A program made the translations under genes and the position numbers. A model generated the notes under the pieces. That model was not told the DNA's origin. It made no database searches and worked only from the letters and a program-made list of their open reading frames with translations. From positions 142,444,580-142,508,579 of the forward strand of contig CP092863.1 of the NCBI GenBank assembly GCA_030710605.1: a stretch of DNA of 64,000 nt. Direction: 5' to 3'. This DNA is from Cordylochernes scorpioides. Lineage: Eukaryota > Arthropoda > Arachnida > Pseudoscorpiones > Chernetidae. Positions 53,089 through 63,264 of the stretch are shown here, piece by piece. Position 1 is the stretch's first letter. Every line of letters begins with the position of its first letter.

Positions 53089-53595
53089 GAGACAGAGGCA
53101 GGTCTAGATGGTAACTCCAAGAGGAAGAGGTAGACCACGGACGAAGGCAGCGGACCATGGGCGCCATGGATGCCTACATCGCGGATAGGGGTGAGAGACC
53201 CGACCGTATAACGGCGTGGCTCTGAAAACAGCTAACTGAACAACTAACTTTGTCCCATTCTTGGGGGCTTTTATATGAGACGCTCGCAGATGGCGGCGAG
53301 TTCTGATTGGTTCCCGTAATCACGCCACCTGTCAAGCGCTGGGTTATTAATTATGTCTGGCCACGTGTTCGGCCACCTGCTGACGGGGGAATGAACTCAT
53401 TAGCATAAACACCTGTTCGTCTGGATTGTTTATCATGTCTGGCCTTTGTCGTCTGGACTTTTGTCGCGTCGTCTACCTCTACATCTTATTTTATTGTCAT
53501 TTTGTTACAAGTTCGATACACATTTTTATATAGGTATGGGGTTATTATAAATATTATAAGAAGGTTATGATCTAACTAGCTCAAAATATACTACA
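53011..53595 (-). repeat. LTR (5' LTR in the minus orientation)
   Basis: Same 585 bp as the left LTR. On the minus strand it has a CCAAT box (GGAACCAATCAGA), then CTCATATAAAAGCCCCC about 35 bp downstream and TTCAGTTAGC as a possible initiator, a standard promoter layout. No tRNA-primed TGG-type binding site follows the LTR (next bases GAACCCGTTAAAG), which is unusual. Confidence 0.9.
53289..53330 (-). promoter_or_regulatory. LTR core promoter (CCAAT and TATA boxes)
   Basis: Minus strand: ACCAATCAGA near 53311 and TATAAAAG (plus CTTTTATATGAG at 53267-53280) about 35 bp further on. It sets the element's transcription direction leftwards. The twin in the other LTR lies near 48440-48480. Confidence 0.5.
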
Positions 53596-53924
53596 TGTAT
53601 TTTTAAAAACATCCTCCTACTCCTAACAAACTGAAAAAAATATTTTTCATCTACTAGGGAACATTGGATTGTTAATGACTAAAAATAAAGGATTGATGAT
53701 TTTGAGTTATTTTGCGTTTGAGAAAATGGCTTTTATTATTTTATTGAAAAAAAAAAGATGAAAGTACTTATATCTTGTAGATTTGAAATATATTATGAAC
53801 GTATTTTGTTTTATCCTTTTCAGTCTTTAGAAAATCTTGCGATCTGTTTTTATGTTTATAGAATAAATTCTCCAAGTAGTGGTGAAAATATTTTAAGATC
53901 AATTTTTATTAAGATGCATTAGTG

Positions 53925-54195
53925 CGCCATCTGTTATGAAAATTGGTTACTATTATAGACGCGAATTATTCTTTTAAAAAATTAAACAATATCCACTGCC
54001 CTTACTGCAATGGAAAAATTAATGGGAAGGCCTGGCTCATCAGCGATGAAGCTGGCGAAACCGCTGGGAGGGTTCACTACTGATGAGCCAGACCCTCCTA
54101 TTAATTTTTTCATCGCAGTAAAGGGGCAGTAGATAATGTTCAATTTTTTAAAAGAATCATACGCGTCTATAATAATTTCGAATTATCAATTTTTA
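53925..54195. repeat. F2 foldback, unit A
   Basis: GATGCATTAGTGCGCCATCT, TGGGAAGGCCTGGCTCATCA, GGCGAAACCGCTGGGAGGG, CTACTGATGAGCCAGACCC; palindromic arms. Twin at 61650-61925. Confidence 0.75.
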
Positions 54196-54313
54196 TACTA
54201 ATTATAATTGAAATTTGTACTTTCATTGATTAGTCAACGAAGTTAATTTATGTGATAATTATCGATCAAAGCTCAGTGACTCTCATTTGTTAATATTAAT
54301 GAAATTATTAATA

Positions 54314-54688
54314 TTTGGTCGCAATTGAGCAATTTTGGTACGAATTTCGCGGCGACCCGTCTCATGCCCAAATCATTGATAAGAATCGAATGGCATGAGC
54401 CAATCGATATGTTTAGGTCCTCAGCAACTTCTCTAACGGTGATTAGACGATTGGCCAATATCATTTTCTCCACTTCATCAATATTTTTGTCTGTTGTTGA
54501 AGTGCTCGGGCGTCCGGCACGCTCTTCATCTTTCACATCTTCTCGGCCTTCTGAGAACACTTTTACCACCGATAAACGTTGCTTCGGTCCAAGGTAGCTT
54601 CTCCGTATGCCACAGTCAACATTCGGAATGCATTCACGCACTTAATTTCGTTTTTCACACAAAATTTGATACAGGTTCTTTGATCCAT
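54314..54688 (-). pseudogene. mariner transposase N-terminal fragment (duplication-truncated)
   Basis: Residues ~1-124 of the mariner protein at 37993-39054; the catalytic domain is cut off by the duplication junction. A base lost near 54564 (TTTTACC where unit A has TTTGTACC) also breaks the frame between VYRW and KVFSEG. Confidence 0.92.
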
Positions 54689-54892
54689 TTTTTTTTAATA
54701 GGTAAAAATCGAAGACGATCCAAAACACCTGCAAGCAAAGCAGCTGTCAACAGTTAAGTGAACATTCAAAATGGCCGAGCTTGTCGGCATAAGTGAGAGA
54801 CATGAGTACCAACATAAAGCCACAAAAAGATCGAAATTCGAATATACGTAACCCGCGAAAATTCAAAAGTCGCGATACTTTTTGAACACACA

Positions 54893-55024
54893 AATTTGGC
54901 AAACTGAAAGGTGTTGTGGCTTTGTCACCGACCCGAGGCCGCTAGTTACGGCGACGGTCAATAGATGGCGTCTGGTTTTAGACGTCTATTTTGACGGGAG
55001 AGGCGACCCTGTCTCTTTAGATAT
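54893..55024. repeat. F0 right arm only
   Basis: After ACACACAAATTT the sequence jumps to GGCAAACTGAAAGG. The left arm present in unit A (39258-39400) is deleted between two TTT triplets. Confidence 0.8.
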
Positions 55025-55171
55025 ATATTTTTTTATTGCTTGATATATAACATCATCAATGAAGTATAATCGAAATTTCTCCTCAAATTCCAGGAGCACA
55101 GGGTGTAGCATAGTCTGTACACGCTCCAGGTATCTGCAGGGTTAAAAAAATCACAATTTAGATTATATAGT

Positions 55172-55625
55172 ATAAACACAGGGTAATAAGGCCACAAATC
55201 CAAATAAATAGTGCATGACATTTCGGTAACAGCATTATTACCAACATGGTAACTATGCTGTTAGCAAAATGTCACACACTAGTTTTTTATTTGGGGGGGG
55301 GATTTGGTCTTAATACCTTGTGTTTATAAATCACAATAATATATTTTAAAAATTTGGAGTTTAAAAAAATTTTCAACAATTTTTTTTTTTAAATCAATTG
55401 CTAATTGCTTTAATTTGTAACAAATTTAAATATATAAAAACACAAGGTAATAAGATCAAATCCAAATAAATAGTGTGTGACATTTCGGTAACAACCTTGT
55501 CACCATCAGACAAAAGTACTTCATTTATTTTACAATCAGTACTTTTCTATGATGATGGTAACAACGCTGTTACAGAAACATCACACACTAGTTATTTATT
55601 TGGATTTGGTCTTATCACTTTGTGC
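55172..55625. repeat. F3 copies 1 and 2, unit B
   Basis: Counterparts of 39676-39895 and 40008-40205, without the SINE3 block. Confidence 0.65.
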
Positions 55626-55773
55626 TAATTGTTCATATAATTGTCTGGGTTTATAGAAAGCTAAAAAAAAAACTGAAAAACTTAAGATTTTGATGATTAG
55701 AAGTATTGTATGAATAGTGTGTGATAAGGCACTTATTTTCTTGTAGTTATATTCTCTACAAATAGACACAAGG

Positions 55774-56082
55774 TTTTTTTTTGCTTATCCCTAGTACACG
55801 TGGTACAGGCCATGATAATCATGGTGGGTAGTTAGCGACTGCTTTTTACTGTAAGTGCACCACATGTCTACACATGTGAAAGCAGTTCGACTTTGCACTT
55901 ACAAATGTGCCAGAGCCCCGTTTGGTCACTTGCACTCGCTGGTGGGGTTGGACTTTTGCAAGAATCGGGGAGCCATTGGAGCATTTTTTTTTTTAACAGA
56001 AAAAAGTGTCCAATGCGGGTATCGAACCCGGGTCGTAGTGGTCGTAAACCAAACGGTTTAACCAGCCTTCCACCGACCCCCC
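55774..56082 (-). mobile_element. SINE2 copy B
   Basis: Counterpart of 40351-40661. Duplication AGACACAAGG (55764-55773, 56083-56092) is perfect here. B box GGTTCGATACCC has one extra base relative to copy A's GGTTCGATCCC. Confidence 0.85.
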
Positions 56083-56087
56083 AGACA

Positions 56088-56300
56088 CAAGGTAATAAGA
56101 CCAAATCCAAATAAATAGTGTGTGATGTTTCGGTAACAGCGTTGTTACCATCTTCAGACAAAAGTACATAAATGAGAAATTTTACCACAGCATGAAAATT
56201 TCTCATTCAATACTTTTGTCTGAAGATGGTAACAATGCTGTTAGCGAAACGTCAGATACTATTTATCTATTTGGATTTGGTCTTATTACCTTGTGTGTTT
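56088..56300. repeat. F3 copy 3, unit B
   Basis: Counterpart of 40668-40885 with both hammerhead-like arms. Confidence 0.65.
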
Positions 56301-56442
56301 ATAATCTATAATCCAAATTGTGCCTTATCATCTTTACAAATAGATAATTTAAGTAATAATGTGTTAAAAAATAAAATTTTAGTATGGAAAATGGGGAAAA
56401 TGATATTTGCTAAGGAAAAAAATTAGAAAGAATATATATATA

Positions 56443-57520
56443 CAGTATAACCTCGTTAATTCGACACACCCCAATTCGACACTCGGCGATAATTCGACCA
56501 TGTTCCGATGTCCCGACCTCCGGCCTATCAAATAACAAACCGTAATTCGACAGTATCGATAATACGACAGTTCCGATAGTTCGACCATTTAAAATTCGAA
56601 TTTCGACAGTTGAATGTTATTTTACATGCAACTTTACCGCTAAACGGTATTACGGCGGGCGCCGATCGGATCGCGCCTGCGCACTTTTGGTTTCTGGTTA
56701 GTTTAAGTTTCACTTTGCAGTGCCGTTGCGCAATTTCGCGGATGTTATTGTTGTTTTTTTACGCGGGAATTTCGGCATCATGCGCTAACTAATAATAATT
56801 TTTATTTTTTTATTTTTAACATTGAAATATTTTAGCCATTTTTAAATTTATAAATAATTTCTTTTAAATAAATAAATCTTTATACAATGTAGCCACAATG
56901 ATTATGATAACATTTTATTTCAATATTCCATTACTGTGTTATTATAAAAGATTTAAACACAAAATCAATAACACCTGCAGCAGCAGTGGATGCCTTTAAT
57001 ACATTAAAATTTATTTATTAAAAGACATTTCAGAGGAAGAAAGGCATGCATGTTTTTTCAAAATGCCATCTGGAATACACCCTGAATAGAATTTCATTGC
57101 AAAAACAGATATCTATAAAGAAATTTTTTAAAAGATCTCTTCATGATTATTTTAAAATAATATTTTAAAATTTTCTTTTTATTTACCATATTTATTTCCT
57201 TTCAACTGCTATATTTTTCAATTAGAATAAAATATTATTTAATATATTATATTTAATATTTTAATGTCTGTAGAGTTAATATTTGATTATATTACTGAAA
57301 AGAAACACATTGCCAATAAATTTATTTGTTACAATTATTTATGTTTCTAAAATATGTATTAATGCCATTTTGCCACTGATTATATTACAAGGCTATTTTA
57401 AAAAAATATTATTTTAGCGAGTTAGATGATTACCTAATCATCTCACCTTAATTCAACACTTCCTTTAATTCACCCGAAAGCTCTGATCCCTTGGGGTGTT
57501 GAATTAAAGAGGTTCGACTG
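56443..57520. mobile_element. Tigger-like element M4, non-autonomous, unit B only
   Basis: 1,078 bp between TA sites: CAGTATAACCTCGTTAATTC at left, TTAAAGAGGTTCGACTG at right. The first 150 bp repeat AATTCGACA-type words. No transposase frame. An older relative is at 35862-36706. Confidence 0.88.
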
Positions 57521-57526
57521 TATATA

Positions 57527-58202
57527 CAGGGTGTACCAGGTAAATTGGGAATTTCAACAATGGTATTTTAACTGAAATTTTTTGCAAGTAAAAATTAAAA
57601 TATCCGAATGAAATTTGACACAGTAGTAGATAAAAGGATATAGTTTTTATTTATTCAATGTAGTTTCTTCTTGTTGTTCTTCATATTCTCAGTCAGCAAC
57701 TGACCTTTCCGAAGGGCATAAGACTTGAGACCAAGGTCCTCATGGATAGTTCTGACAATTGTCATAGAGCCAACGTCCATTTCCTTGGCTATTGCCCTCA
57801 TGCTCTTCCCAGGGTTTCCATCAATCTTCTCCTTGACATTTTTGACAAATTCTTCGCCTCTTACCCTGTCCGATCGACGCGAGTGCTTTTTCCTTGTAGC
57901 TATCCCCTCTTTGTTACTGTCGGCCTCATCAAACTGCTTCTTGACACGATAAATAGTGGTTTTGGGCAACTTAAGAAAATCCACTATCTCTTTGGGGCTT
58001 CTTCCGGCGCGCAGAGCAACGATGATGGCAGCTCGATTTTCAAATTCTCTGTTACTCTTCATCACTACACTGCGCACACATGTACTGTTGCATTTTACAT
58101 GAATATGGCTACGTAATGAAAAAAAAAAACAAGTTTTTAATCTCAAGTAGTTTTTGTTTTATGGACTGTCAAAGTTAGTCCCAATTTACCTGGTACATCC
58201 TG
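57527..58202 (-). mobile_element. IS630/Tc1-type deletion derivative, unit B only
   Basis: 676 bp with inverted ends CAGGGTGTACCAGGTAAATT and CAGGATGTACCAGGTAAATT (minus), TA flanks, in the same AT tract as M4. It retains only the DNA-binding half of the transposase. Confidence 0.88.
57655..58062 (-). CDS. Tc-like transposase DNA-binding half, catalytic domain missing
   Basis: From MKSNREFENRAAIIVALRAG (chosen as start over an upstream ATG because it begins the conserved part): a first helix-turn-helix (SPKEIVDFLKLPKTTIYRVK), a basic linker (ATRKKHSRRSDRVRG), a second helix-turn-helix (GKSMRAIAKEMDVGSMTIVR, TIHEDLGLKSYALRKGQLL) and a Lys-rich end. The DDE domain that should follow is deleted, and the terminal repeat begins ~120 bp later. 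The frame is fully open, so a short DNA-binding protein could be made. In principle it could compete for the element's ends; that is speculation. Confidence 0.85.
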   Translation of the reverse strand: MKSNREFENRAAIIVALRAGRSPKEIVDFLKLPKTTIYRVKKQFDEADSNKEGIATRKKHSRRSDRVRGEEFVKNVKEKIDGNPGKSMRAIAKEMDVGSMTIVRTIHEDLGLKSYALRKGQLLTENMKNNKKKLH

Positions 58203-58331
58203 TATATATATATATATATATATTCTTTCTAATTTTTTCCTTATATTATATTTTATATTATATTATACTGATAATTTCAAAAATATATATTTTTTAATTG
58301 ATTAAGAAAAAAAGAAATTTCTCTTAAAACA

Positions 58332-58445
58332 ATGGAGAGAATTGTAGAGGCATTGGATATTGCTGGACTTACAAAAGAAGAATTGAAGCTTTTGGAAATG
58401 TGGTCAGACATGGAGAAACTACTCCAGAATATTGTACATAGATAA
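58332..58445 (+). CDS. 37-residue ORF, unknown, unit B twin
   Basis: Same protein as 41426-41539 with no visible change in the frame, although nearby non-coding DNA has accumulated differences. Confidence 0.3.
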   Translation: MERIVEALDIAGLTKEELKLLEMWSDMEKLLQNIVHR

Positions 58446-58502
58446 AATGATACATTATTTTAATCATAAATGAAGATAAGGCACAATTTGGATTATAGCT
58501 TT

Positions 58503-58633
58503 TTAGACACAAGGTAATAAGACCAAATCCAAATAAATAAATAGTGTGTGACGTTACGGTAACAACGCTGTTACCGAATGTCACACATTATTTATTTATT
58601 TGGATTTAGTCTTATTACCTTGTGTTTATCTCA
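58503..58633. repeat. F3 short foldback, unit B only
   Basis: ACACAAGGTAATAAGACCAA ... AGTCTTATTACCTTGTG around GACGTTACGGTAACAACGCT; absent at the equivalent place in unit A (after 41540). Confidence 0.7.
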
Positions 58634-58756
58634 TAAATGGAATTAATCCTATTATTTCCCTTTAATCCCATATATGTAAATAAAGACTGATCTAATTTTA
58701 GCCATAATTAAAGCAAATAGATGATAAAAGATTGTGGGGAAAAAAAAGGTAAAAAA

Positions 58757-58932
58757 GAAGTCGGTGGACCAGTGGGTAACACCCTCGATTCCCGACAGTC
58801 ATGAACCGGGATTATATCCCACGTTAAAATTTTTTTAAATATGTGAATAACCTTCATATATTATTGTTTCAATTATCATAAACTAGGTTGATCTTGTTGA
58901 GCGGTACCTAATAAAGTGATTTTTGAACCGAA
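58757..58932 (+). mobile_element. SINE1 copy, unit B
   Basis: Counterpart of 41665-41842; B-box region GGGATTATATCCC has decayed. Confidence 0.75.
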
Positions 58933-59039
58933 GATTGTGGAAAAAATTTGAAAGAGTTGAAGATCTGCAATGAGCTGGCTGGAAAGAGTCGCGAAAGCTA
59001 TCAGAAAATCACTAAATGAGCTCAGGATTTTTTTTTTTT

Positions 59040-59205
59040 TTTATCCCTAGTACACAGGGTACAGGCCATAATAACTATGGTTGGTAGAGGTTGACGACTG
59101 CTTTTACTGTAAGTGCACCACATGTCTACAGATGTGAAAAGCAGTTCTGTGCGATTGTTGTTGTTTCTTATTCTTTTGTGTAAGTATTACACAAATTCTA
59201 TGAGT
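59040..59205. repeat. SINE2/SINE3-like fragment, unit B
   Basis: Counterpart of 41945-42135. Confidence 0.55.
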
Positions 59206-59349
59206 CCATGATTCTCACCTCTCCCAAAGATCCTGTGTGTGATGGGGTCACTAAAAGATCAAATTGGATATTTATAGTTTACAAAAGTGAACTCAACTTA
59301 TTGGATTCTATTATAAAATGATCAAAAAGACTTTCTGTCTCCCAATAAG

Positions 59350-60091
59350 CCTTTATTTAGGGGGTCACTGACCCTATACAGGATTCACCAGAGGTATGCA
59401 TAAGAACAAAGCAGTGAGACAAAGGAAATAACGATATATACAGAGTAAAAAGAGAAAGAAAAAAAAAACAAGAAAAGGAAAAAAAAAAGAATAATAATAA
59501 GAAAGAGGGAAGCAAGAAATCAACACAAAAAGAGTAGCAGTAAGAAAGTGAGGAGTGAGTATCACTTGGCCTTCTTCTGAGATATGGACTTGTGGAAACC
59601 ATAAAACGCCGTAGCAATATACTTATTCTGGGTCATATTGTCAATTATTGATGGAAGTGAAGCACAGAGTTGCCCAGTTTTGAGCATAAGGGTTCTTCTT
59701 TCTTCTTTCAGAGCAGAGCAATCAAAAATATAGTGAGTGATTTCATTTTTTAGTCTTGAATTACAGAAGGTACAAGTCGGGTCCTCACCGCAGAGCATCT
59801 TGGTGTGGTTTTCTCTAAAAAAACTTGAAAGTATTCTAACTTGTGCGAGTAGTCTTACAACCGGGAAAGGAAAATCCCCTAAAAGGTATCCCTCCGTCAT
59901 GAAAGATATGTGAATGTCTTTGTAGTGAGAGTATAGCTTAGATTTATCCATTCTTGTAAGGTCGTTTTGTATAGATTGGTCTGCCGCTGTTTTTAAGAGC
60001 CCTGTAATCGCGCTCCTCAGCGTTTCAGGGTCATCACAGGAAACAAGTGCAGGGGATCCATTATTGTTAAGCAGATTGGTGAGCTTTTTAA
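59350..60091 (-). mobile_element. LINE 3' fragment, family L1x, unit B only
   Basis: 742 bp with a 14-bp duplication TGTCTCCCAATAAG (59336-59349, 60092-60105); unit A has the single copy at 42261-42274. The 3' end on the minus strand reads CCCCTAAATAAAGGCTT. Confidence 0.93.
59562..60091 (-). pseudogene. LINE ORF2 C-terminal tail
   Basis: About 176 open codons: a helical post-RT segment (DFPFPVVRLLAQVRILSSFF) and the zinc motif CTFCNSRLKNEITHYIFDC (CxxC...HxxxxC) followed by KEERR. It is related to but distinct from the 14653 copy, so at least two subfamilies exist. The apparent start codon belongs to the target duplication. Confidence 0.85.
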
Positions 60092-60105
60092 TGTCTCCCA
60101 ATAAG

Positions 60106-61310
60106 TTTATTTATCATAAAAACTGCAAGCTTTCAAGCTCTCACTCTTCAACGGATATATACAATGAATAACTTCTTGAAAAAGGTTCTTTATCATTTTA
60201 TAATAGAATTTTGCAACAAAAAATGGATATAAAAACAATGAGTCATTGGTCTGATGTGAATTTGTCTATTGAGGAAAAGTAATTAGAAACATCATCTTTA
60301 AGATGACTACTACAAGATAAAATCAAGAATAAATGTTTTTTATACAGGTTTTAGAATTACAAAGTTTTTGTAAAGTCTGCTTTCTCCTACCAATTCTCTT
60401 GCATTTTGTTTTCTAAGTGGAGGATAAAAAAAAAAATTAAAATTGATTAAAATTTGATAAGCATGTAATGTGTAATTATTACCAGATGAGATTTTAGAAG
60501 AAAAAATGATTTTGGTTGTCATAAAATGAGTAGAATATGTATGATGCAATAGAAATATTCGTCGACTGTAGTATGTTAACCCTATTGTATAGTCTAAATA
60601 TTTTTATATAATTATTAATTTACATTAGTCATATTCCAAATTTTCCTAAATGATGGCGATTTCAAAATATATATTAACATATTTTACCTATTTTCGTGTA
60701 AAGCACAAAAAAATATATGTATATTTGAAACTCGTTTAAATCAAACGAAAAACGTTCACCAGAAATTTATAGGTAAAAATGAATTATATGGAATATATAG
60801 TGTTAATTTTTAATAGAAAATTATATGAGTTGCGTTAATATATATAATACGATTCGAAAAAATCGTTTATATTTATATAAAAAAAAATAGTAAAAAAGCG
60901 AGCTATACCTTTTTTGTAATATTAGTTTTTACACCAAGTAAAAAACTAAAGACGAGTAGCGTGTGTACTTGTATAGAAGGTCGCAATTGCTATTTTAAAA
61001 ATAACAAATAACCAGTACACAAAAGTTTCTAATCTAATAAAATCTAATAAAATAAAATAATAATAATAATAAATTTATTAAAAGGAAATGTAAATAAATT
61101 GAAGAGAGATTTGAAACAGATTAATTTATGAAATTATTGACTCAATGAATTTTTAAATATATTTTAAAATTGTATATAATATTAATTTTCAAATATAAAA
61201 TAATTTCTATTTGGCACAATTGGTTTCAAATTCTATGCATATATTTAAAATTTATTATATAGTGTTTAACCGAAATTTGATAATTTTGAAATTCCATAAA
61301 ACTAAATTAA
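60106..61310. other. AT-rich part of duplicated unit B, no gene seen
   Basis: Counterpart of 42275-43430 plus 48137-48181. At 61257-61270 TATAGTGTTTAACCG is the uninterrupted target of the unit A LINE, and ACTAAATTAAAGGG near 61305 is the uninterrupted target of the LTR element. Confidence 0.5.
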
Positions 61311-61649
61311 AGGGTTTTTTAAAAGATCCTCCTTCTCCTAACAAACTGAAAAAAAAAAATATTTTTCTATTACTAGGGAACATTGGATGGTTTACGACTA
61401 AAAATAAAGGAGTGATGATTTTGAGTTATTTTGCGTTTGAGAAAATGGCTTTTATTATTTTATTGAAAAAAAAAAGTACTTATATCTTGTAGATTTGAAA
61501 TATATTATGAACGCCTTACGCGCTCTTAAAAAAAAAATAATTTATTTTGTTTTATCCTTTTCAGTCTTTAGAAAATCTTGCGATTCGTTTTTATGCTTAT
61601 AGAATAAATTCTCCAAGTATTGGTGAAAATATTTTAAGATCAATTTTTA

Positions 61650-61925
61650 TTAAGATGCATTAGTGTGCCATCTGTTATGAAAATTGGTTACTATTATAGA
61701 CGCGTATTATTCTTTTAAAAAAATAAACAATATCCACTGCCCTTACTGCAATGGAAAAATTAATGGGAAGGCCTGGCTCATCAGCGATGAAGCTGGCGAA
61801 ACCGCTGGGAGGGTTCACTACTGATGAGCCAGACCCTCCTATTAATTTTTCCATCGCAGTAAAGGGGCAGTAGATATTCTTCAATTTTAAAAAAGAATCA
61901 TACGCGTCTATAATAGTTTCGAATT
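61650..61925. repeat. F2 foldback, unit B
   Basis: Counterpart of 53925-54195; arms CTATTATAGACGCG and ACGCGTCTATAATAG face each other. Confidence 0.75.
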
Positions 61926-62019
61926 ATCAAATTTTAAACTAATTATAATTGAAATTTGAACTTTCATTGATTAGTTAACAAAGTTAATTTATGTGATAAT
62001 TATCAATAAAAGCTCAGTT

Positions 62020-62365
62020 ATTGTTCTAATAAAAGACACAATTTGATATTTGCGGAAGAGCGATTGCTCGAAGCATATTATATATTTATAATTATATTTA
62101 ATTCTGCTGTCCTAAAAGCTTATGTCCATAGTTCTTCTAAAATACCCATTCCAAGAGTCTTACAACAGTCACCTATAAAAGGAAGTTCCAAAAATGCAAT
62201 ATAACAGCGGTATGGTAGATTAAACTGGCGAAACCGCTGGGAGGGTTCACCACTGATGAGCCAGGCCCTCCCTTTAATTTTTCCATCGCAGTAAGGACAG
62301 TAGAAATTGTTTTATTTTAAAAAGAATATTACGCCTCTAAAATAGTTTTATAATCAGTTACTTTC
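62020..62365. repeat. F2-containing insertion, unit B only
   Basis: Between CTCAGTTA and ATCAGTTA unit B holds ~340 bp (AGCGGTATGGTAGATTAAAC, GGCGAAACCGCTGGGAGGG, GCAGTAAGGACAGTAGAAAT) that unit A lacks (CTCAGTGACTCTCATTTG). Confidence 0.6.
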
Positions 62366-62604
62366 ATTTGTTAATTTTAATGAAATTATGATAGCGCTTT
62401 TGCTTGCCGCCAGAGAGCTCATGTTGAGAATGATGTTTCTTTTTTTGTTGTATTTTTGGTATGTGATTGTAATAAAGAGAGCATTGCAATGTTTTTTGTT
62501 GTTGTTGTTGTTGTTTTTTACATGATGATCGATCACGTTTTTTTTTTCGGAATTGTATAAATTGAAAGAACTTATTTTTATAACCAACTTAATGTGGTTC
62601 ACTA

Positions 62605-62870
62605 AATGCGGCTACCACAGATAGGCTAACCATCAATGTAAACCTATACTCACAGCATTTGAAACGTGTGCACCATAAATTGAAGTAGAAGGGGCCAGTT
62701 TTGGTTAATCACAAGGGTGTACTACTCCTTCACGATAATACCAGACCATATTTGGCAATGGTTGTCAGAAATGCTATACTTCTGTGTGGCCTAGACCTTG
62801 ACCAGACAGATAACCACCTCATTCACTTTCAGACAACCATAATTTTGGGAAATCCCTCATAATGGAGGCG
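62605..62870 (+). pseudogene. Decayed mariner transposase fragment
   Basis: LTINVNLYSQHLKRVHHKLK then LVNHKGVLLLHDNTRPYLAM match the region around the second catalytic Asp of mariner transposases (HDNARPH block). The third Asp region is not recognisable. A lineage different from the MDQRTC mariner. Confidence 0.7.
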
Positions 62871-62889
62871 AATTTCCAGAGTTCTTTAC

Positions 62890-63264
62890 CGCTAAATCTC
62901 TCTCTATTCAAATTTACACTTTGAACAATGCCAAGGTTAAAAGAATGTCGGTAAGAGCTGTTGGGGGGAGATGTAGTAGATTTAAATTACTTTGATAATT
63001 TAATGTTTACCTTATAATTAAAAGGTCATCCTTCTATTATTTATAAATATGCCTCAATTGAATATGTTTCTAATACTTGCCTTGTCACCATGAGTAAATA
63101 AGTCAAAATAAAATATGAAGTGACCAAATTTATATCTAAAAGATTCAAAGAGAATGCTAAAACAAAAGTAATGGTAGTACTAATCGTGATGAAATAAGAT
63201 AAAAAGTAAAAGATTTTAGAAAACATAATAACACCCCCTCTAATCAAATTTTCAGATTATTATA
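62890..63264. other. Spacer, nothing recognisable
   Basis: A minus-strand frame at 63041-63247 is hydrophobic and AT-driven; no family features. Confidence 0.35.

Larger units (their letters stand above)
48182..53595 (-). mobile_element. LTR retrotransposon, non-autonomous, no pol
   Basis: 5,414 bp with a 4-bp duplication TGTA (48178-48181, 53596-53599) and two 585-bp LTRs. The 4.24-kb interior has no protease, integrase, RT or RNase H frame. The only substantial frame is 52636-53088 on the minus strand, next to the 53011-53595 LTR. That LTR has a plausible minus-strand promoter, so transcription should run leftwards. Size and lack of pol resemble a large retrotransposon derivative that borrows enzymes. 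Confidence 0.92.
38678..54313 (+). repeat. Tandem segmental duplication, unit A
   Basis: Starts inside the mariner (TTTGGTCGCAATTGAGCAAT) and runs to the junction at 54313. It contains the mariner 5' half, F0, F3, SINE2, an F6 hammerhead element, the 38-codon ORF, SINE1, a LINE (43431-48123), an LTR element (48182-53595) and an F2. Compared with unit B it differs by scattered substitutions (three or four in the first 270 bp) and by private insertions. Confidence 0.92.
54314..62389 (+). repeat. Tandem segmental duplication, unit B
   Basis: Begins at the same mariner-internal base as unit A (TTTGGTCGCAATTGAGCAAT) and ends at TTTTAATGAAATTA, the sequence that in unit A is joined to the mariner. 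Private insertions: M4 (56443-57520), Tc-like (57527-58202), F3 (58503-58633), a LINE fragment (59350-60091) and an F2-containing piece (about 62020-62365). Confidence 0.92.

Noticed and set aside
52799-53133. Plus-strand ORFs over the LTR element's 3' region
   Set aside because: They overlap the better-supported minus-strand frame and run against the LTR promoter orientation.
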